Shown here piece by piece: positions 26,209 through 35,468 of a stretch of DNA of 45,676 bases. The notes beneath the pieces are model-generated. The model was not told the origin of the DNA. It ran no database searches and saw only the letters and a program-made list of their open reading frames with translations. The position numbers and the translations under genes were made by a program. The stretch is from Roseibium sp. TrichSKD4 (GTDB lineage Bacteria > Pseudomonadota > Alphaproteobacteria > Rhizobiales > Stappiaceae): the NCBI RefSeq assembly GCF_000148725.1, contig NZ_GL476303.1, positions 4,386-50,061 of the forward strand, written 5' to 3'. The number at the start of each line of letters is the position of its first letter. Position 1 is the first letter of the stretch.

Positions 26209-29100
26209 TTAAGCAGCCATGAGTTCAAAGTCGATCCGTTTATCCAGATCGACGTCGAAGCGGCCATAAGGGTTGATGTGGGAATGGATGGTTGGCGACA
26301 GGCGACAATCGCCGTCTGCAGAAAGCCGAGCAAACCATGCCGGCTCCGTCAGAACGCTCTGCAACATACGGGTGTTCACATATACCATGGAGGCTTGGAG
26401 AAGATGCAGTGCATGGGCGGAAAGCTCCTGATCGGCAATCCGGTTGCTGGCAATCTCACCGCCCTTTCCGAAGAACACAAAGCTGTTGGTGCTGTTCCAG
26501 TTCTCAACCACGTTCAGACCGTCATGGATTTCCCTGCGAAAATCTTCTGAACGAAGATAGCGGCATAGGAAGATCGTCTTGATCGCTCGGCCGAGTTCCG
26601 CCAAAGCCTTATAGGTCGGGTGCATCACGTCCGAGCGGGCGAAGCGGCGCAAGATCGCTTCAGGATCGGCCGTGCCGGTCTGCATGGCCGCCGCATACTT
26701 GACCATTTCATCGTACTGACGCTCGATCTCATCCCAATCGATCGGCTTCGATAAGATCGGTAGGAGATTGGGCAGTTTGCCGCGCATGTCCGCAAAAGGT
26801 ATTGCCAGTTTCTGGCGCGCGATCGCTTTCAGCCGCGGTGCCAGGTCAAAACCGAGCAAATAACAGAAGGCAAAGCCGACAACACTCTGGCCGTGGCTGT
26901 CCACATAATGACGCTGGATTTCCATGTCGGTGCAATGCCGCAAGACACCTTCGATCATTGAGGCAACCTCGGACGAAGAACAACGCTTCAGGCGGGAATA
27001 GACACAGGTCGATTCCCGTTCAACATGCCAGTAGATCATCACTCCACGACCGCCATACCGGGCATGCCACTCGCTCATCAGGTTCCGGTCCCAAGCTCCG
27101 AACTTGGTGGAATCCGATGCGCAGGCTGTTCCGGCTTCGCCCCAGATCAGAGGATTGCGCACCGCGAGCGTAGCGTTGGCAACCCTGGCACAAGCTGCCC
27201 GCAGGGAGGGCCCATCGAGATAGCGGCGGCTGACATGCTTCAGTTCGTCGTAGGATATGTTCGGAACACCGGCTGCAATGCGTTTCAAGCCCGCATTCGT
27301 GCCGAGACCATAGAGACACAGCAACAAGCGTCGATCACGAACAGCTTGCGGCAGAGCTTCCCGGCTGGCCGAGGTCTCGAACGCATCGAGAAAGCCGGTC
27401 TCAAGGGCCGTTTCCTTCAAAGTGTCGAGAAGGCCCGTCATCGGCCAGCGGCGGTTGATCTCCGATTTCAGGGCCAGCAGCCCCTTCGGTTCCGGCAGTG
27501 GCTCGAAGGGTGTGATGCAGATCCTGTTCTTCCCATGCCAGCGCAGCCGGACCTTGTCATTGGACGGCAGGGTCGCGTTTAACTGGAGAAGTTCCTGTTC
27601 CAGCTGATCCCGCACCGATCGGACAAAGCTATGGGCATCGCGGGTCAGGTTCAGGCCGGAATAATAGGCATCGCGCTGCTCCGCAAAATCTCCGGGTAGA
27701 TCCTCATCCGGGTTGCGGTATCGGTCGGACCCGGCAATCCAGATTTCCTTGGCGCGAATGCGCTCCCGCAGTTGGGTCAGGACACAAAGCTCATAAGAGA
27801 TGACATTCAAGCGGCCACGCTCGTCGATCACGGTTTTCCGCCATTTGGCCGGGATCGATCCTTCCGGCGCGAACGCGACCGGGGCAAACCGGCGACCGTC
27901 TTCATTCAGACGACTGACCAGAGACAGTGCCTCAAGGATCGGCCGCCACGTCTCGTTGTTGGACCGGAACTCCAGTACGGACAAGAGTGGCGGCAACATG
28001 CGCCGGTAGTGATTGGCATAGGAGCCCCGCATCACCGTCTGGATACGAGTGTCCAACGTTCCCTTCGCCCCGTGCTCCTCAATGATCGCCTTTAGACGTG
28101 CAGCTCCGGCGACCGGAAAGATGACATCGGCCACCTTGCCTTCCGGTGTCTCCATCGCTGCTGTTGCGATGTCCACGAGAAGGCGTTCCTTGCCATGCAC
28201 CTTCTCAATATCGGCTGCAATCCGGTTGACCACCTTTCGACGCGACTTTGTGCCTATCCTGTGAACCAGCTCAATCAGCAAATCCACCAGACCGTCCAGC
28301 AACTGAGCTCGGCGCGACATTACATATATGGCCAGCAGGCCAAGCCGTTTCGTCTCGCCGTGCCGGCGCATTTCCGCGGCGGTCTCGCCTTCGACGCGGC
28401 GCACCAGTATTTTGATCCAGGACGGATGGATCGAGGCGACGACTTCAAATGGCAAAACCAGAGACTGCACGAATTCCAGCCGGCTGGCTGCATCGAGTAC
28501 ATTGTCCAGCGTGGCGGCACCGACATCCTCCTTCAACCGCAGAAATCCCTGCTGCCCGCGCGGGTCGGACAGGCTCGCCTCCAGTGCAAGGCGTGTTTCC
28601 ACTGGCATACGACCACAAATCTCATCGAGCAATCGTTCGGAAAATGCGTGCAGCGCGGAGCGCGTCAAACGCTCCATGATTGCTCGGGAGGGGATGAAAA
28701 CTTTGTTTTGCAGAGCCCATGCGTAGCCCTTTTCTGCAAGCTCGGCCGAATTGGCGCCAACTGATCTGGCAATCTCCGACAGATACTCGCAAAGCGCAGC
28801 CTTCTCCCCCTCCCCAGCGCGCCGAAAGCCAAGGAAACGAAGAATTTGCAAACGGTGGCGGCGGGCTATGTCGCCGGCCAGCTTGTAAGAACCTGCAAGC
28901 GCCGCCGGTTCTCCGGTCTGATCGCAAACATAGTCGAGGGCATCCTGCGCAATCTCAGCCAATGTGGACGGGAAGTAGCCATTGCAGCGGAAAAACAACA
29001 GCTGAGCCGCAACGCCAATCCGCGTCTGATGCCGGTAGCCATGAACAAACTCAAGGTCCGAAAAGGACAGGCTCCACACTGAAATATCTTCGAAGTCCAA
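26209..29100 (-). CDS. tnpA: TnpA, Tn3-family transposase
   Basis: About 960 residues. The N-terminal DUF4158-like part ([19 protein letters not shown]) is followed by a long helical middle and a C-terminal RNase H-like DDE domain. The acidic residues are in [21 protein letters not shown] and LNVVENWNS, the usual Tn3 spacing. The frame is open upstream to 29364, but that crosses the right inverted repeat, so the real start must be inside. No ATG lies at a suitable place; TTG 29100 gives the family's usual length, and a slightly earlier non-ATG start is possible. The protein binds the 47-bp ends and carries out replicative transposition. Confidence 0.93.
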   Translation of the reverse strand: MDFEDISVWSLSFSDLEFVHGYRHQTRIGVAAQLLFFRCNGYFPSTLAEIAQDALDYVCDQTGEPAALAGSYKLAGDIARRHRLQILRFLGFRRAGEGEKAALCEYLSEIARSVGANSAELAEKGYAWALQNKVFIPSRAIMERLTRSALHAFSERLLDEICGRMPVETRLALEASLSDPRGQQGFLRLKEDVGAATLDNVLDAASRLEFVQSLVLPFEVVASIHPSWIKILVRRVEGETAAEMRRHGETKRLGLLAIYVMSRRAQLLDGLVDLLIELVHRIGTKSRRKVVNRIAADIEKVHGKERLLVDIATAAMETPEGKVADVIFPVAGAARLKAIIEEHGAKGTLDTRIQTVMRGSYANHYRRMLPPLLSVLEFRSNNETWRPILEALSLVSRLNEDGRRFAPVAFAPEGSIPAKWRKTVIDERGRLNVISYELCVLTQLRERIRAKEIWIAGSDRYRNPDEDLPGDFAEQRDAYYSGLNLTRDAHSFVRSVRDQLEQELLQLNATLPSNDKVRLRWHGKNRICITPFEPLPEPKGLLALKSEINRRWPMTGLLDTLKETALETGFLDAFETSASREALPQAVRDRRLLLCLYGLGTNAGLKRIAAGVPNISYDELKHVSRRYLDGPSLRAACARVANATLAVRNPLIWGEAGTACASDSTKFGAWDRNLMSEWHARYGGRGVMIYWHVERESTCVYSRLKRCSSSEVASMIEGVLRHCTDMEIQRHYVDSHGQSVVGFAFCYLLGFDLAPRLKAIARQKLAIPFADMRGKLPNLLPILSKPIDWDEIERQYDEMVKYAAAMQTGTADPEAILRRFARSDVMHPTYKALAELGRAIKTIFLCRYLRSEDFRREIHDGLNVVENWNSTNSFVFFGKGGEIASNRIADQELSAHALHLLQASMVYVNTRMLQSVLTEPAWFARLSADGDCRLSPTIHSHINPYGRFDVDLDKRIDFELMAA

Positions 29101-29172
29101 TGCACAAATCCTCCAGAGAAAGCGCAATTTCTGGCACTTCCATAAAGAGGTCAACAATTCAAGCGACCACCC

Positions 29173-29219
29173 TTTGTTCCGCAAAACGCCCAAATGTGCA
29201 CGCTCGGGCCTCTTGGGCC
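29173..29219 (-). repeat. Tn3-family terminal inverted repeat, right
   Basis: The inverse of the left repeat at 24149-24195, with 45 of 47 positions identical. It ends exactly before the second ACCTA (29220-29224). Confidence 0.95.
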
Positions 29220-29224
29220 ACCTA

Positions 29225-29537
29225 TGTGGAAACCCAGCTCGCACCGACGCTGCAAAATGGCGACGTGGTAATCCTGGATAACCTGTCCAGCCACAAGAGC
29301 CCGCGCGCTGCCCAAATTCTGCGCGACCGCGGGGCATGGTTCCTGTTCCTGCCGCCATGTTCACCCGACCTGAACCCTATCGAGATGGCCTTTTCGAAGC
29401 TCAATTCGCTGATCTGTAAAGCGGCTGGCAGAACATACGAAGACCTATGGAAAGCCGCCAGTTATGCCTGCAATCTCTTCACCGTTGAAGAATGCTTCAA
29501 CTTCTTCAAGGTCGCAGAATCTGCGGGTAATCGATAA
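29225..29537 (+). pseudogene. IS630-family transposase, 3' part
   Basis: Continues the interrupted IS630 gene from [10 protein letters not shown] (its first codon overlaps the target duplication at 29220-29224) with the second catalytic Asp in [12 protein letters not shown] and the third acidic residue in [18 protein letters not shown]. The frame runs to NFFKVAESAGNR and stops at 29537; the last few residues probably belong to the adjoining IS110 sequence, since IS630 homology fades near FFKVAE. No clear IS630 terminal repeat is seen at this junction. Confidence 0.86.
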
Positions 29538-30242
29538 GCAGACGGAGGTGTTGGCAGTCTTATAAATATCTGCAAGAAAACGCTCTTTTGAGACTTTGCG
29601 CCCAATAACCTCCCAGGCATCAGCAATGAAGGCCTCTTGGTCCATGGCAGAGATAAAATGCGGCGAAGGATAGCGATCGAGAAAGGCAAAGAACCAGTCA
29701 CTGCGCGAACTGCGGTGAAATCGTTCGGCCTCAGGCCAATATAGCGGCAGATAATGGGTCAGGATGCGATGCCACAACTCAGTCTTCGAGCGAGAGACAA
29801 TGTCGTGGGTCTTGGAAAGTTCCTGAAGATCGTTCGTGCCGCACAGCATGGGGTCGTGGTAGAATTGCTCGTTCCCTATATGCATCATATGCAGGATGAC
29901 TTGCGCATCCTTTGGATCATTCTTGTCCCAACTGTTGTTCAAAGCCTCCCGGGTGCGGGCCAAAGCAACTGATGACACCAACTTGACTTCGAAACCGGCG
30001 TCCCTGAGCCTGTACGCTAGGGCCCTATGGTAATTGCCCGTTGCTTCAAAAACCGCGCGCACAGGACGACCATAATCCGAGAGCGCCGCAATCAATCGGT
30101 TAAAGTCGTCGAGTTGGTTCAGCACAGTCAGACGGCGGCGGCGTTTTTTACCCGGAATAACGATTAAAACTTCATGGCGAGCTTTTGCGATGTCGATCGC
30201 AACCAAAACAGGCTCTGTTTGTGCAACAGTGGCATCGGTCAT
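29538..30242 (-). pseudogene. IS110-family transposase, C-terminally truncated
   Basis: From ATG 30242 the protein reads MTDATVAQTEPVLVAIDIAK and has the IS110 DEDD RuvC-like domain: AIDIAKARH (Asp), VFEATGNYHRAL (Glu) and KNDPKDAQVI (two Asp). Homology ends near TANTSVCLSI, about residue 235, where IS630 sequence begins; the frame then runs antisense through IS630. The C-terminal transposase_20 domain with the essential serine is missing, so it is inactive. IS110 elements normally carry bridge RNA in their ends; the end beyond the missing half is absent here. Confidence 0.87.
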
Positions 30243-30365
30243 AGTCGGTCTTTCTTGCGGTGTGGCTTGTTGCAAAACCACTGTAGGGATCTGACGCCCG
30301 GCTATGATCACCTGCTGCGCTATTTGAGGGCTGCGCAGGCAATCATAGCCGCTAAATCAGCACCA

Positions 30366-30673
30366 TTCCGAGAGTGTTATGGCCCTGAGTTTATTGCCGA
30401 GAAAGTACGCGACTGGATCGCCGCCGTTGGGGCCAAGACAGCCAACATCGAACCAGGTTCGCCCTGGGAGAACGGGTATTGCGAGAGCTTCAATGCACGG
30501 TTCAGAGACGAGCTGTTAAACGGTGAGCTGTTCCACAGCCTACGAGAGGCACAAATCCTTATTGAGAAGTGGCGCATTCACCACAACACCGCCAGGCCGC
30601 GCAGCGCCTTGGGATGTCGTCCCCAGCGCCAGAAAGCATCGTTCCGATAGACCAGAGACCGACGGTGCACTAA
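30366..30673 (+). pseudogene. IS3-family OrfB, C-terminal fragment
   Basis: Only the end of an rve/DDE domain is left: GPEFIAEKVRDWIAAVGAKT, GSPWENGYCESFNARFRDEL (last acidic residue) and KWRIHHNTARPRSALG. It differs from the two full IS3 copies in this window and comes from another IS3 subgroup. The frame ends at 30650, but adding one C to the run at 30621-30624 gives the usual ending PAPESIVPIDQRPTVH with a stop at 30671-30673. The N-terminal part and left end are lost at the IS110 boundary. Confidence 0.85.
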
Positions 30674-30728
30674 CAATCAATCCGGACCACCCAATGGGGG
30701 CACACCAAACTTTGAGGTCTGTTTGAGT

Positions 30729-32621
30729 TCATTTAAAGGGTGCTGCTTTCAGATCCATGCTATCTTTATGCAGGCTCGGTACAATTTCCCCCAACTTCAA
30801 AATGCAAAGGTCATTTGAGCCTAATTTCACGGACTTACCCAAATCTTCGATTTTTTGGCTCATTTTATCTAGAGGTAACAGATTGGCTGTCGCGACGATG
30901 ACGCCATCAGCGCCGGAGGGCTGGTTGTCTTCATCAGCTTCGAATAGTTCCTCGAACAACTTTTCTCCAGGGCGAAGTCCTGTGAATTTGATCTTGATGT
31001 CCTTCTCGGGTCTGAGACCCGCGAGCGAAATGAGAATTTTGGCGAGGTCGACGATCTTGACCGGATCGCCCATATCCAGAACATAAATCCGCCCGCGCTG
31101 GTTGGAATTGTCGACGCTGAAGGCTGCTGCCTGTAAGACCAGCTCAGAGGCTTCCGGGATGGTCATGAAGTAGCGGCGCATGTCCTTGTGGGTAATGGTC
31201 ACCGGACCACCGGCTTCGATCTGCTTACGGAACAGCGGGATCACGGAGCCATTTGACCCCAACACATTGCCGAAGCGCACTGTAATGAAACGTGTATGGG
31301 TGCCGGAGACATCAAGGGCTTGACAATAGGCCTCTGCAGCCCGCTTGGTTGCTCCCATGATGCTGGTCGGTTTGACCGCCTTGTCGGTTGAAATCAGGAC
31401 AAACCCATCGACGCTGTGGGCCGCCGCCGCATCTGCCACGTTGCGCGTGCCGAGCACATTGGTCTGAATGGCTTCCAGTGGGTTTTCTTCCATGAGCGGC
31501 ACATGCTTGAGCGCTGCTGCGTGGAAGATGATTGAGGGCTTTTCCGTGCTCACAATCTCCATGATCCGGTCGCGATCTCGTACATCCGCGAGGACGGGTC
31601 GTTTGGAGAGTGTAGGTGCGGTCAGTCCGAGTTCCTGATCTATATTGTAGAGGGCAAATTCCGAATTCTCGATAAGAACCAGCCGGGAGGGCGCATATTT
31701 GAGCACTTGGCGGACAACCTCAGAGCCGATGCTGCCCCCAGCCCCGGTGATAATGATGACGCGTCCGGAAATGAGGTTGTTCATCTTGCTGCGGTCAAGT
31801 TTAACCGGTGGACGGCCTAAAAGGTCGTCAATGGTGAGCTCTGAAAAATCCGGTTCAGATAGGTCAAGTGGACGCGGAGTCGCTCGCTTAATTGGTATTC
31901 CAAGATCTGCGGCTGCGGAGGTCAGGATTTTGGTGAAATCTGAGGGTGGGCGACTGCTGACCGACAGGATAGCGTCAGGCGCAATGTCTGTCCGTTGAAG
32001 ACGCTCGACAAGGTTTTTCAGATCGGCAACGTCCCCCAAGATGGGAATGCCGCGAATGCTGTGCCCACCTCTCTTTTTGTCCGTGCAGATCAATCCATGG
32101 ACCTTGTAGCGACCGGTAGTTTCCAGCTGATAGGTGCGAATGACGTGCTCTGCGTCGCCCACCCGCCCGGCGAGCAGGACATGTTGTATGTCTGTATCGG
32201 GCTTCTGAATATTTGCTACACGTTTGAGGCTGCCGTCACGTAGGGCACGGTATGCCAATCTAGGTGCGCCGATCATCACGATCATCATGAACCAGGTGAT
32301 GAACGGTACAGACCTTGGCAGGCCGTCCAACCGCGAAATCAGAAACAAGCAAATGACAAACACAGAAATGGTTGCTGTGGCGGCAATTACAATCGCGCGT
32401 AGATCTGCAAGAGAAGCAAACCGCCAGAGGCCGCGGCCAAGTCCGGAGAGCTTGAATACTATCAGCGAGATAATGACAAAGAGACCTACCCACCCCATGT
32501 ATTTTTCGGTCGGTGGGAGATTGTTAAAACCATAGCGAGCAGCGATGGCCAGCGCGAGAGCAAGCCCCGACATTAATGCATCATGCAGAACAGCAATGAG
32601 ACGTTTGTTCAAAAGGGTCAT
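30729..32621 (-). CDS. Membrane-bound UDP-HexNAc 4,6-dehydratase (CapD/PglF/WbpM/WreV type)
   Basis: About 630 residues. Four hydrophobic spans fill the first about 140 residues (ALALAIAARYGF; WVGLFVIISLIVF; ISVFVICLFLI; FITWFMMIVMIGA). A CoA-binding-like Rossmann region follows, then an extended SDR domain with TGAGGSIGSE and the active-site string STDKAVKPTSIMGATKR, where Met replaces the usual Tyr (MxxxK), as in WbpM and PglF. These make UDP-2-acetamido-2,6-dideoxy-hexos-4-ulose from UDP-GlcNAc, the precursor of QuiNAc, FucNAc or bacillosamine. The start is set at ATG 32621; a TTG at 32705 would add 28 residues before the first span. It stands alone between an IS3 fragment and the divergent nucleotidyltransferase gene. 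Confidence 0.92.
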   Translation of the reverse strand: MTLLNKRLIAVLHDALMSGLALALAIAARYGFNNLPPTEKYMGWVGLFVIISLIVFKLSGLGRGLWRFASLADLRAIVIAATATISVFVICLFLISRLDGLPRSVPFITWFMMIVMIGAPRLAYRALRDGSLKRVANIQKPDTDIQHVLLAGRVGDAEHVIRTYQLETTGRYKVHGLICTDKKRGGHSIRGIPILGDVADLKNLVERLQRTDIAPDAILSVSSRPPSDFTKILTSAAADLGIPIKRATPRPLDLSEPDFSELTIDDLLGRPPVKLDRSKMNNLISGRVIIITGAGGSIGSEVVRQVLKYAPSRLVLIENSEFALYNIDQELGLTAPTLSKRPVLADVRDRDRIMEIVSTEKPSIIFHAAALKHVPLMEENPLEAIQTNVLGTRNVADAAAAHSVDGFVLISTDKAVKPTSIMGATKRAAEAYCQALDVSGTHTRFITVRFGNVLGSNGSVIPLFRKQIEAGGPVTITHKDMRRYFMTIPEASELVLQAAAFSVDNSNQRGRIYVLDMGDPVKIVDLAKILISLAGLRPEKDIKIKFTGLRPGEKLFEELFEADEDNQPSGADGVIVATANLLPLDKMSQKIEDLGKSVKLGSNDLCILKLGEIVPSLHKDSMDLKAAPFK

Positions 32622-32746
32622 AGAGTTTAGCTGAAAAACTGGAAACTTCTTACGTTTTGCGCCTAGCACCATAGCTGACGAAATGCAATTTGTCTTCGTT
32701 AGCAACGTGAAGTGTGTACACGTGTGGTTTTGCGTTATATGCTGAC

Positions 32747-32818
32747 TACCCCACGAAACGCTTTTTGTGGGGTAGTTTGTATGTTAATTTTACCCCACGA
32801 TAAAATCCATGTGGGGTA
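32747..32818 (+). promoter_or_regulatory. Two matched 28-bp palindromes upstream of the nucleotidyltransferase gene
   Basis: TACCCCAC - 12 nt - GTGGGGTA occurs twice, at 32747-32774 and 32791-32818. Arms and spacer length are identical while spacer sequences differ. Centres are 44 bp apart, about four helical turns, so proteins bound to both would lie on the same DNA face. The second palindrome overlaps the ribosome-binding region (GGGGTAAGG) and ends 4 nt before the ATG at 32823. They may be operators for autoregulation, or hairpins hiding the start in mRNA. Confidence 0.7.
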
Positions 32819-32822
32819 AGGC

Positions 32823-33845
32823 ATGCCCATCGAGTATCACAGCGCGATTGGAACAGCGGCCTGGACGGACCTGCGGCGTTTGCTAATTGATGGTTCGGTT
32901 TCTGGCTTGCGCGGAACACCAAGGCAGAAGACGGTTGGGGCCAAGACCTACTGGTATGACCACTTTCGCGTCGGAAATCGGACGATTGATCGCTATATTG
33001 GTGAGGATGCGCCAGAGCTTCGGGGCCGTCTGGAGCGTCAGGCGGAGATTGCCAAGGCGGCGAAGCAGGCCGAGCGCGAACGGGCGCGGCTGATGCGGGT
33101 GCTCCGGGCCGAGGGCTATCTCTTTGCCGATGTCGGCTCAGGTCAGGTGGTTGCAGCCATGGCCAAAGCCGGTGTGTTCCGCCTTGGTGGCACGATTGTC
33201 GGTACGCATGCTTTCCGCTGTTATGAAGGCGAACTTGGCGTCCGGATCAGCTTTGATCAATCGGCCGCGACGGATGACATCGATATTGCCAGTTTCGAGC
33301 GCCTGTCCCTTGCGCTCGCCGATACGGTCGAGCCGCCACTTGCGGAAACATTTTCAGAGCTTCAATTCGACCCCCTCCCCGCACTGGAAAGCGGCAAAAC
33401 CTGGCGATGGCGGCACACGAACCGGCAAACCCTCGTGGAGTTCCTGACCCCCTCCTTTGAGGAGGACGAGGCAATCCGCGATCTGCCGTCCCTCGGGGTC
33501 AACGCACAAAGTCTGCATTTTCTCAATTATCTCATCGCGGAGCCGATCCGCGTGCCGTTTCTTTATCGCTCCGGTGTGTTGGTTCAAATTCCCCGGCCAG
33601 AACGCTATGCCATACACAAGCTCATTATTGCTGACCGCCGTCAGGGCGGGCCGGATGCGATCAAGGCGCACAAAGACCGCGCGCAGGCGGCCTTTCTGAT
33701 TAAGGCGTTGACCGAAACCCGCCCCGAGGACCTTGCCGAGGCCTATCAGGTCGCACTGGAAGCGGGACCTGCCTGGCGCCAGCGGATAGCCGCGAGTCTG
33801 ATACACCTGCCGGAAACGGCCAATCTGCTAGAAGAAATTCTTTGA
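32823..33845 (+). CDS. GSU2403-family nucleotidyltransferase-fold protein
   Basis: 340 residues. An N-terminal helical region (RGRLERQAEIAKAAKQAERE) precedes a nucleotidyltransferase-like core: GGTIVGTHAFRCYEGELGV, then TDDIDIASFERLS, whose acidic triplet is the expected metal site. RPERYAIHKLIIADRR is a conserved later motif. This fits the GSU2403 family (NTP_transf_8-like), whose biochemical activity is not settled; such folds include AbiEii/MenT toxins and tRNA modifiers. ATG 32823 follows GGGGTAAGG. It is a single gene directly before the repABC operon, preceded by the two palindromes, so a role in plasmid biology is reasonable but unproven. Confidence 0.8.
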   Translation: MPIEYHSAIGTAAWTDLRRLLIDGSVSGLRGTPRQKTVGAKTYWYDHFRVGNRTIDRYIGEDAPELRGRLERQAEIAKAAKQAERERARLMRVLRAEGYLFADVGSGQVVAAMAKAGVFRLGGTIVGTHAFRCYEGELGVRISFDQSAATDDIDIASFERLSLALADTVEPPLAETFSELQFDPLPALESGKTWRWRHTNRQTLVEFLTPSFEEDEAIRDLPSLGVNAQSLHFLNYLIAEPIRVPFLYRSGVLVQIPRPERYAIHKLIIADRRQGGPDAIKAHKDRAQAAFLIKALTETRPEDLAEAYQVALEAGPAWRQRIAASLIHLPETANLLEEIL

Positions 33846-34153
33846 AATCCTTTCGCGTCGTTTTCACGCAATGGGGTTGATCAGAGACGTTAACCTTTCA
33901 TTTACCTTAAATTCCTTGACGCGACTCACATTTTCATTCGTAATTTACGCTAAATAGGCGCGTTGGGGCTGGTTTGCCGTAACTCGACTTTCCCACCGTT
34001 GTTTTCGGTCCGGCCCGTTGATCAGAATTGCTGCAGATTGCGAATCTGGTCATTGTGCGCGCCAATTGTATTTTTGATGGGCAAAAGATGGGGCTTCCCA
34101 TTCCCGCGTCCGTCGCAAGGCAGAAGCCGTAATGAACAGATTTGGCTCAAGGA
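33846..34153. promoter_or_regulatory. repABC leader region
   Basis: About 300 bp with no gene. TTGACG at 33916-33921 could be a -35 element, but the best -10 candidates downstream are poor. A 15-bp interrupted palindrome CAGATT-GCG-AATCTG lies at 34034-34048 and could be an operator for RepA, which represses its own operon in this plasmid family. No parS-type palindrome is found here. Confidence 0.5.
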
Positions 34154-35371
34154 ATGACACAAAGAATGGCCGCTGACGAACAGATTGCCCGGGACGCAGC
34201 ACAGCTGTCTGAACAGCTGAGCGAACTGCGTACCCGCCTGTTCCCCCCGGCAAATATGAAGACCATGCGGTCTTTTACCTCTGGCGAAGCGGCAAAGCTG
34301 ATTGGTGTGTCCGATGGGTATTTGCGCCAGCTGGCCCTGTCTGGTGACGGCCCCTCCCCTGCCACGGATGAGCGCGGGCGGCGCAGTTACACCCTGTCCG
34401 ATATCAATGCCCTTCGGGTTCATTTGGCCTCTCAACACGAACCGGGCAGCGCCAAGGCGCGGGCCTATGTTCGCCACAGGGATCCGGAGCGCAGCGAACA
34501 TTGCCAGATCTTGGCTGTGACGAACTTCAAGGGCGGATCGGGCAAGACGACCACCTCAACTCATCTGGCACAGTATCTGGCGATCCGTGGCTACCGCGTG
34601 CTGGCCGTTGATCTCGATCCGCAGGCCTCCATGTCGTCGCTTTTTGGCTATCAGCCCGAGCTGGACCTGACCGGCAATGACACGATTTATGGCGCCATTC
34701 GCTATGATGATGAACGTGTCACCTTGTCGGACGTTATCCGCAAAACCTATGTTGATGGCCTTGATCTGGTGCCCGGAAATCTGGAGCTCCAGGAGTTTGA
34801 ACACACCACACCGCAATATCTGGCGAGCCGACCAGCTGGATCGGACCCGAGCGAATTGTTTTTCGCCCGGGTTCAGGCGGCGCTGCGATCTGTTGAAGAC
34901 AATTATGATGTTGTCGTTCTCGATTGTCCGCCGCAGCTTGGCTATCTGACGCTCGGGGCGCTGTGCGCGGCAACGTCCGTGATCGTGACGGTCCACCCGC
35001 AGATGCTGGATGTGGCCTCCATGAGCCAATTCCTGTTCATGACCTCTGATTTGTTGTCAGTTGTGCGCGAAGCGGGCGGTACGCTGAACTTCGACTTTCT
35101 GCGCTATCTCGTCACCCGGTTTGAACCACAAGACGGACCCCAAACCCAGATTGCAGGCTTTTTGCGCGCCCAATTTGGCGAGCGGGTTTTGACAGCGCCG
35201 ATGGTGAAATCGACCGCAATTTCTGATGCTGGCCTCACCAAACAGACGCTCTATGAAGTGGGCCGGGAAAACTTCACCCGGGCGACCTATGACCGGGCGA
35301 TGGAAGCGCTGACAACTGTCAACGCGGAAATCGAGACCCTGATGCTCGAAGCTTGGGGGCGTAAAAAATGA
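34154..35371 (+). CDS. repA: RepA, ParA-type partition ATPase of repABC
   Basis: About 405 residues. The N-terminal part has a MerR-like helix-turn-helix (TSGEAAKLIGVSDGYLRQLA), then the deviant Walker A FKGGSGKTTTSTHLAQYL, VDLDPQASMSSLFG (Walker A') and VVLDCPPQLGYLT (Walker B). This is the RepA layout: the protein segregates plasmid copies with RepB and parS and represses the operon. I chose ATG 34154; TTG 34142 and ATG 34166 are also in frame, the latter better spaced from AAGGA at 34149-34153. It is followed by repB after 97 bp. Confidence 0.95.
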   Translation: MTQRMAADEQIARDAAQLSEQLSELRTRLFPPANMKTMRSFTSGEAAKLIGVSDGYLRQLALSGDGPSPATDERGRRSYTLSDINALRVHLASQHEPGSAKARAYVRHRDPERSEHCQILAVTNFKGGSGKTTTSTHLAQYLAIRGYRVLAVDLDPQASMSSLFGYQPELDLTGNDTIYGAIRYDDERVTLSDVIRKTYVDGLDLVPGNLELQEFEHTTPQYLASRPAGSDPSELFFARVQAALRSVEDNYDVVVLDCPPQLGYLTLGALCAATSVIVTVHPQMLDVASMSQFLFMTSDLLSVVREAGGTLNFDFLRYLVTRFEPQDGPQTQIAGFLRAQFGERVLTAPMVKSTAISDAGLTKQTLYEVGRENFTRATYDRAMEALTTVNAEIETLMLEAWGRKK

Positions 35372-35468
35372 CGCTGTTAATCTTATCAGGAAAGTTATGC
35401 ACACCCCCCTCCCTTGCCCGTATACTGGAGCGGTTTGACCGGACCGGACATGTTTGGGGGATGTTGGC

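Larger units (their letters stand above)
24149..29219 (-). mobile_element. Tn3-family transposon (5071 bp) with tnpA, tnpR, res and two accessory genes
   Basis: Defined by 47-bp inverted repeats at both ends (two mismatches) and an ACCTA 5-bp direct duplication, as usual for Tn3-family replicative transposition. All genes are on the minus strand: tnpA, a TPR gene, the res region, tnpR and a small unknown gene. The termini begin GGCCCAAGAGG rather than the GGGG seen in the best-known Tn3 members. No resistance or metabolic cargo is visible. Every part seems intact, so it could still be mobile. It is inserted in an IS630 transposase gene. Confidence 0.94.

Noticed and set aside
26802-28764. Several long open frames antisense to tnpA
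   Set aside because: They are shadow frames of a GC-rich transposase gene with no familiar protein content.
32714-32721. GTGTACAC palindrome in the capD-nucleotidyltransferase gap
   Set aside because: Only 8 bp, single copy, easily expected by chance near the stronger palindromes.
35308-35323. GCTGACAACTGTCAAC in the end of repA, similar to the parS palindrome
   Set aside because: Two mismatches to the 16-mer, loses symmetry, and it encodes a normal RepA stretch (ALTTVN).
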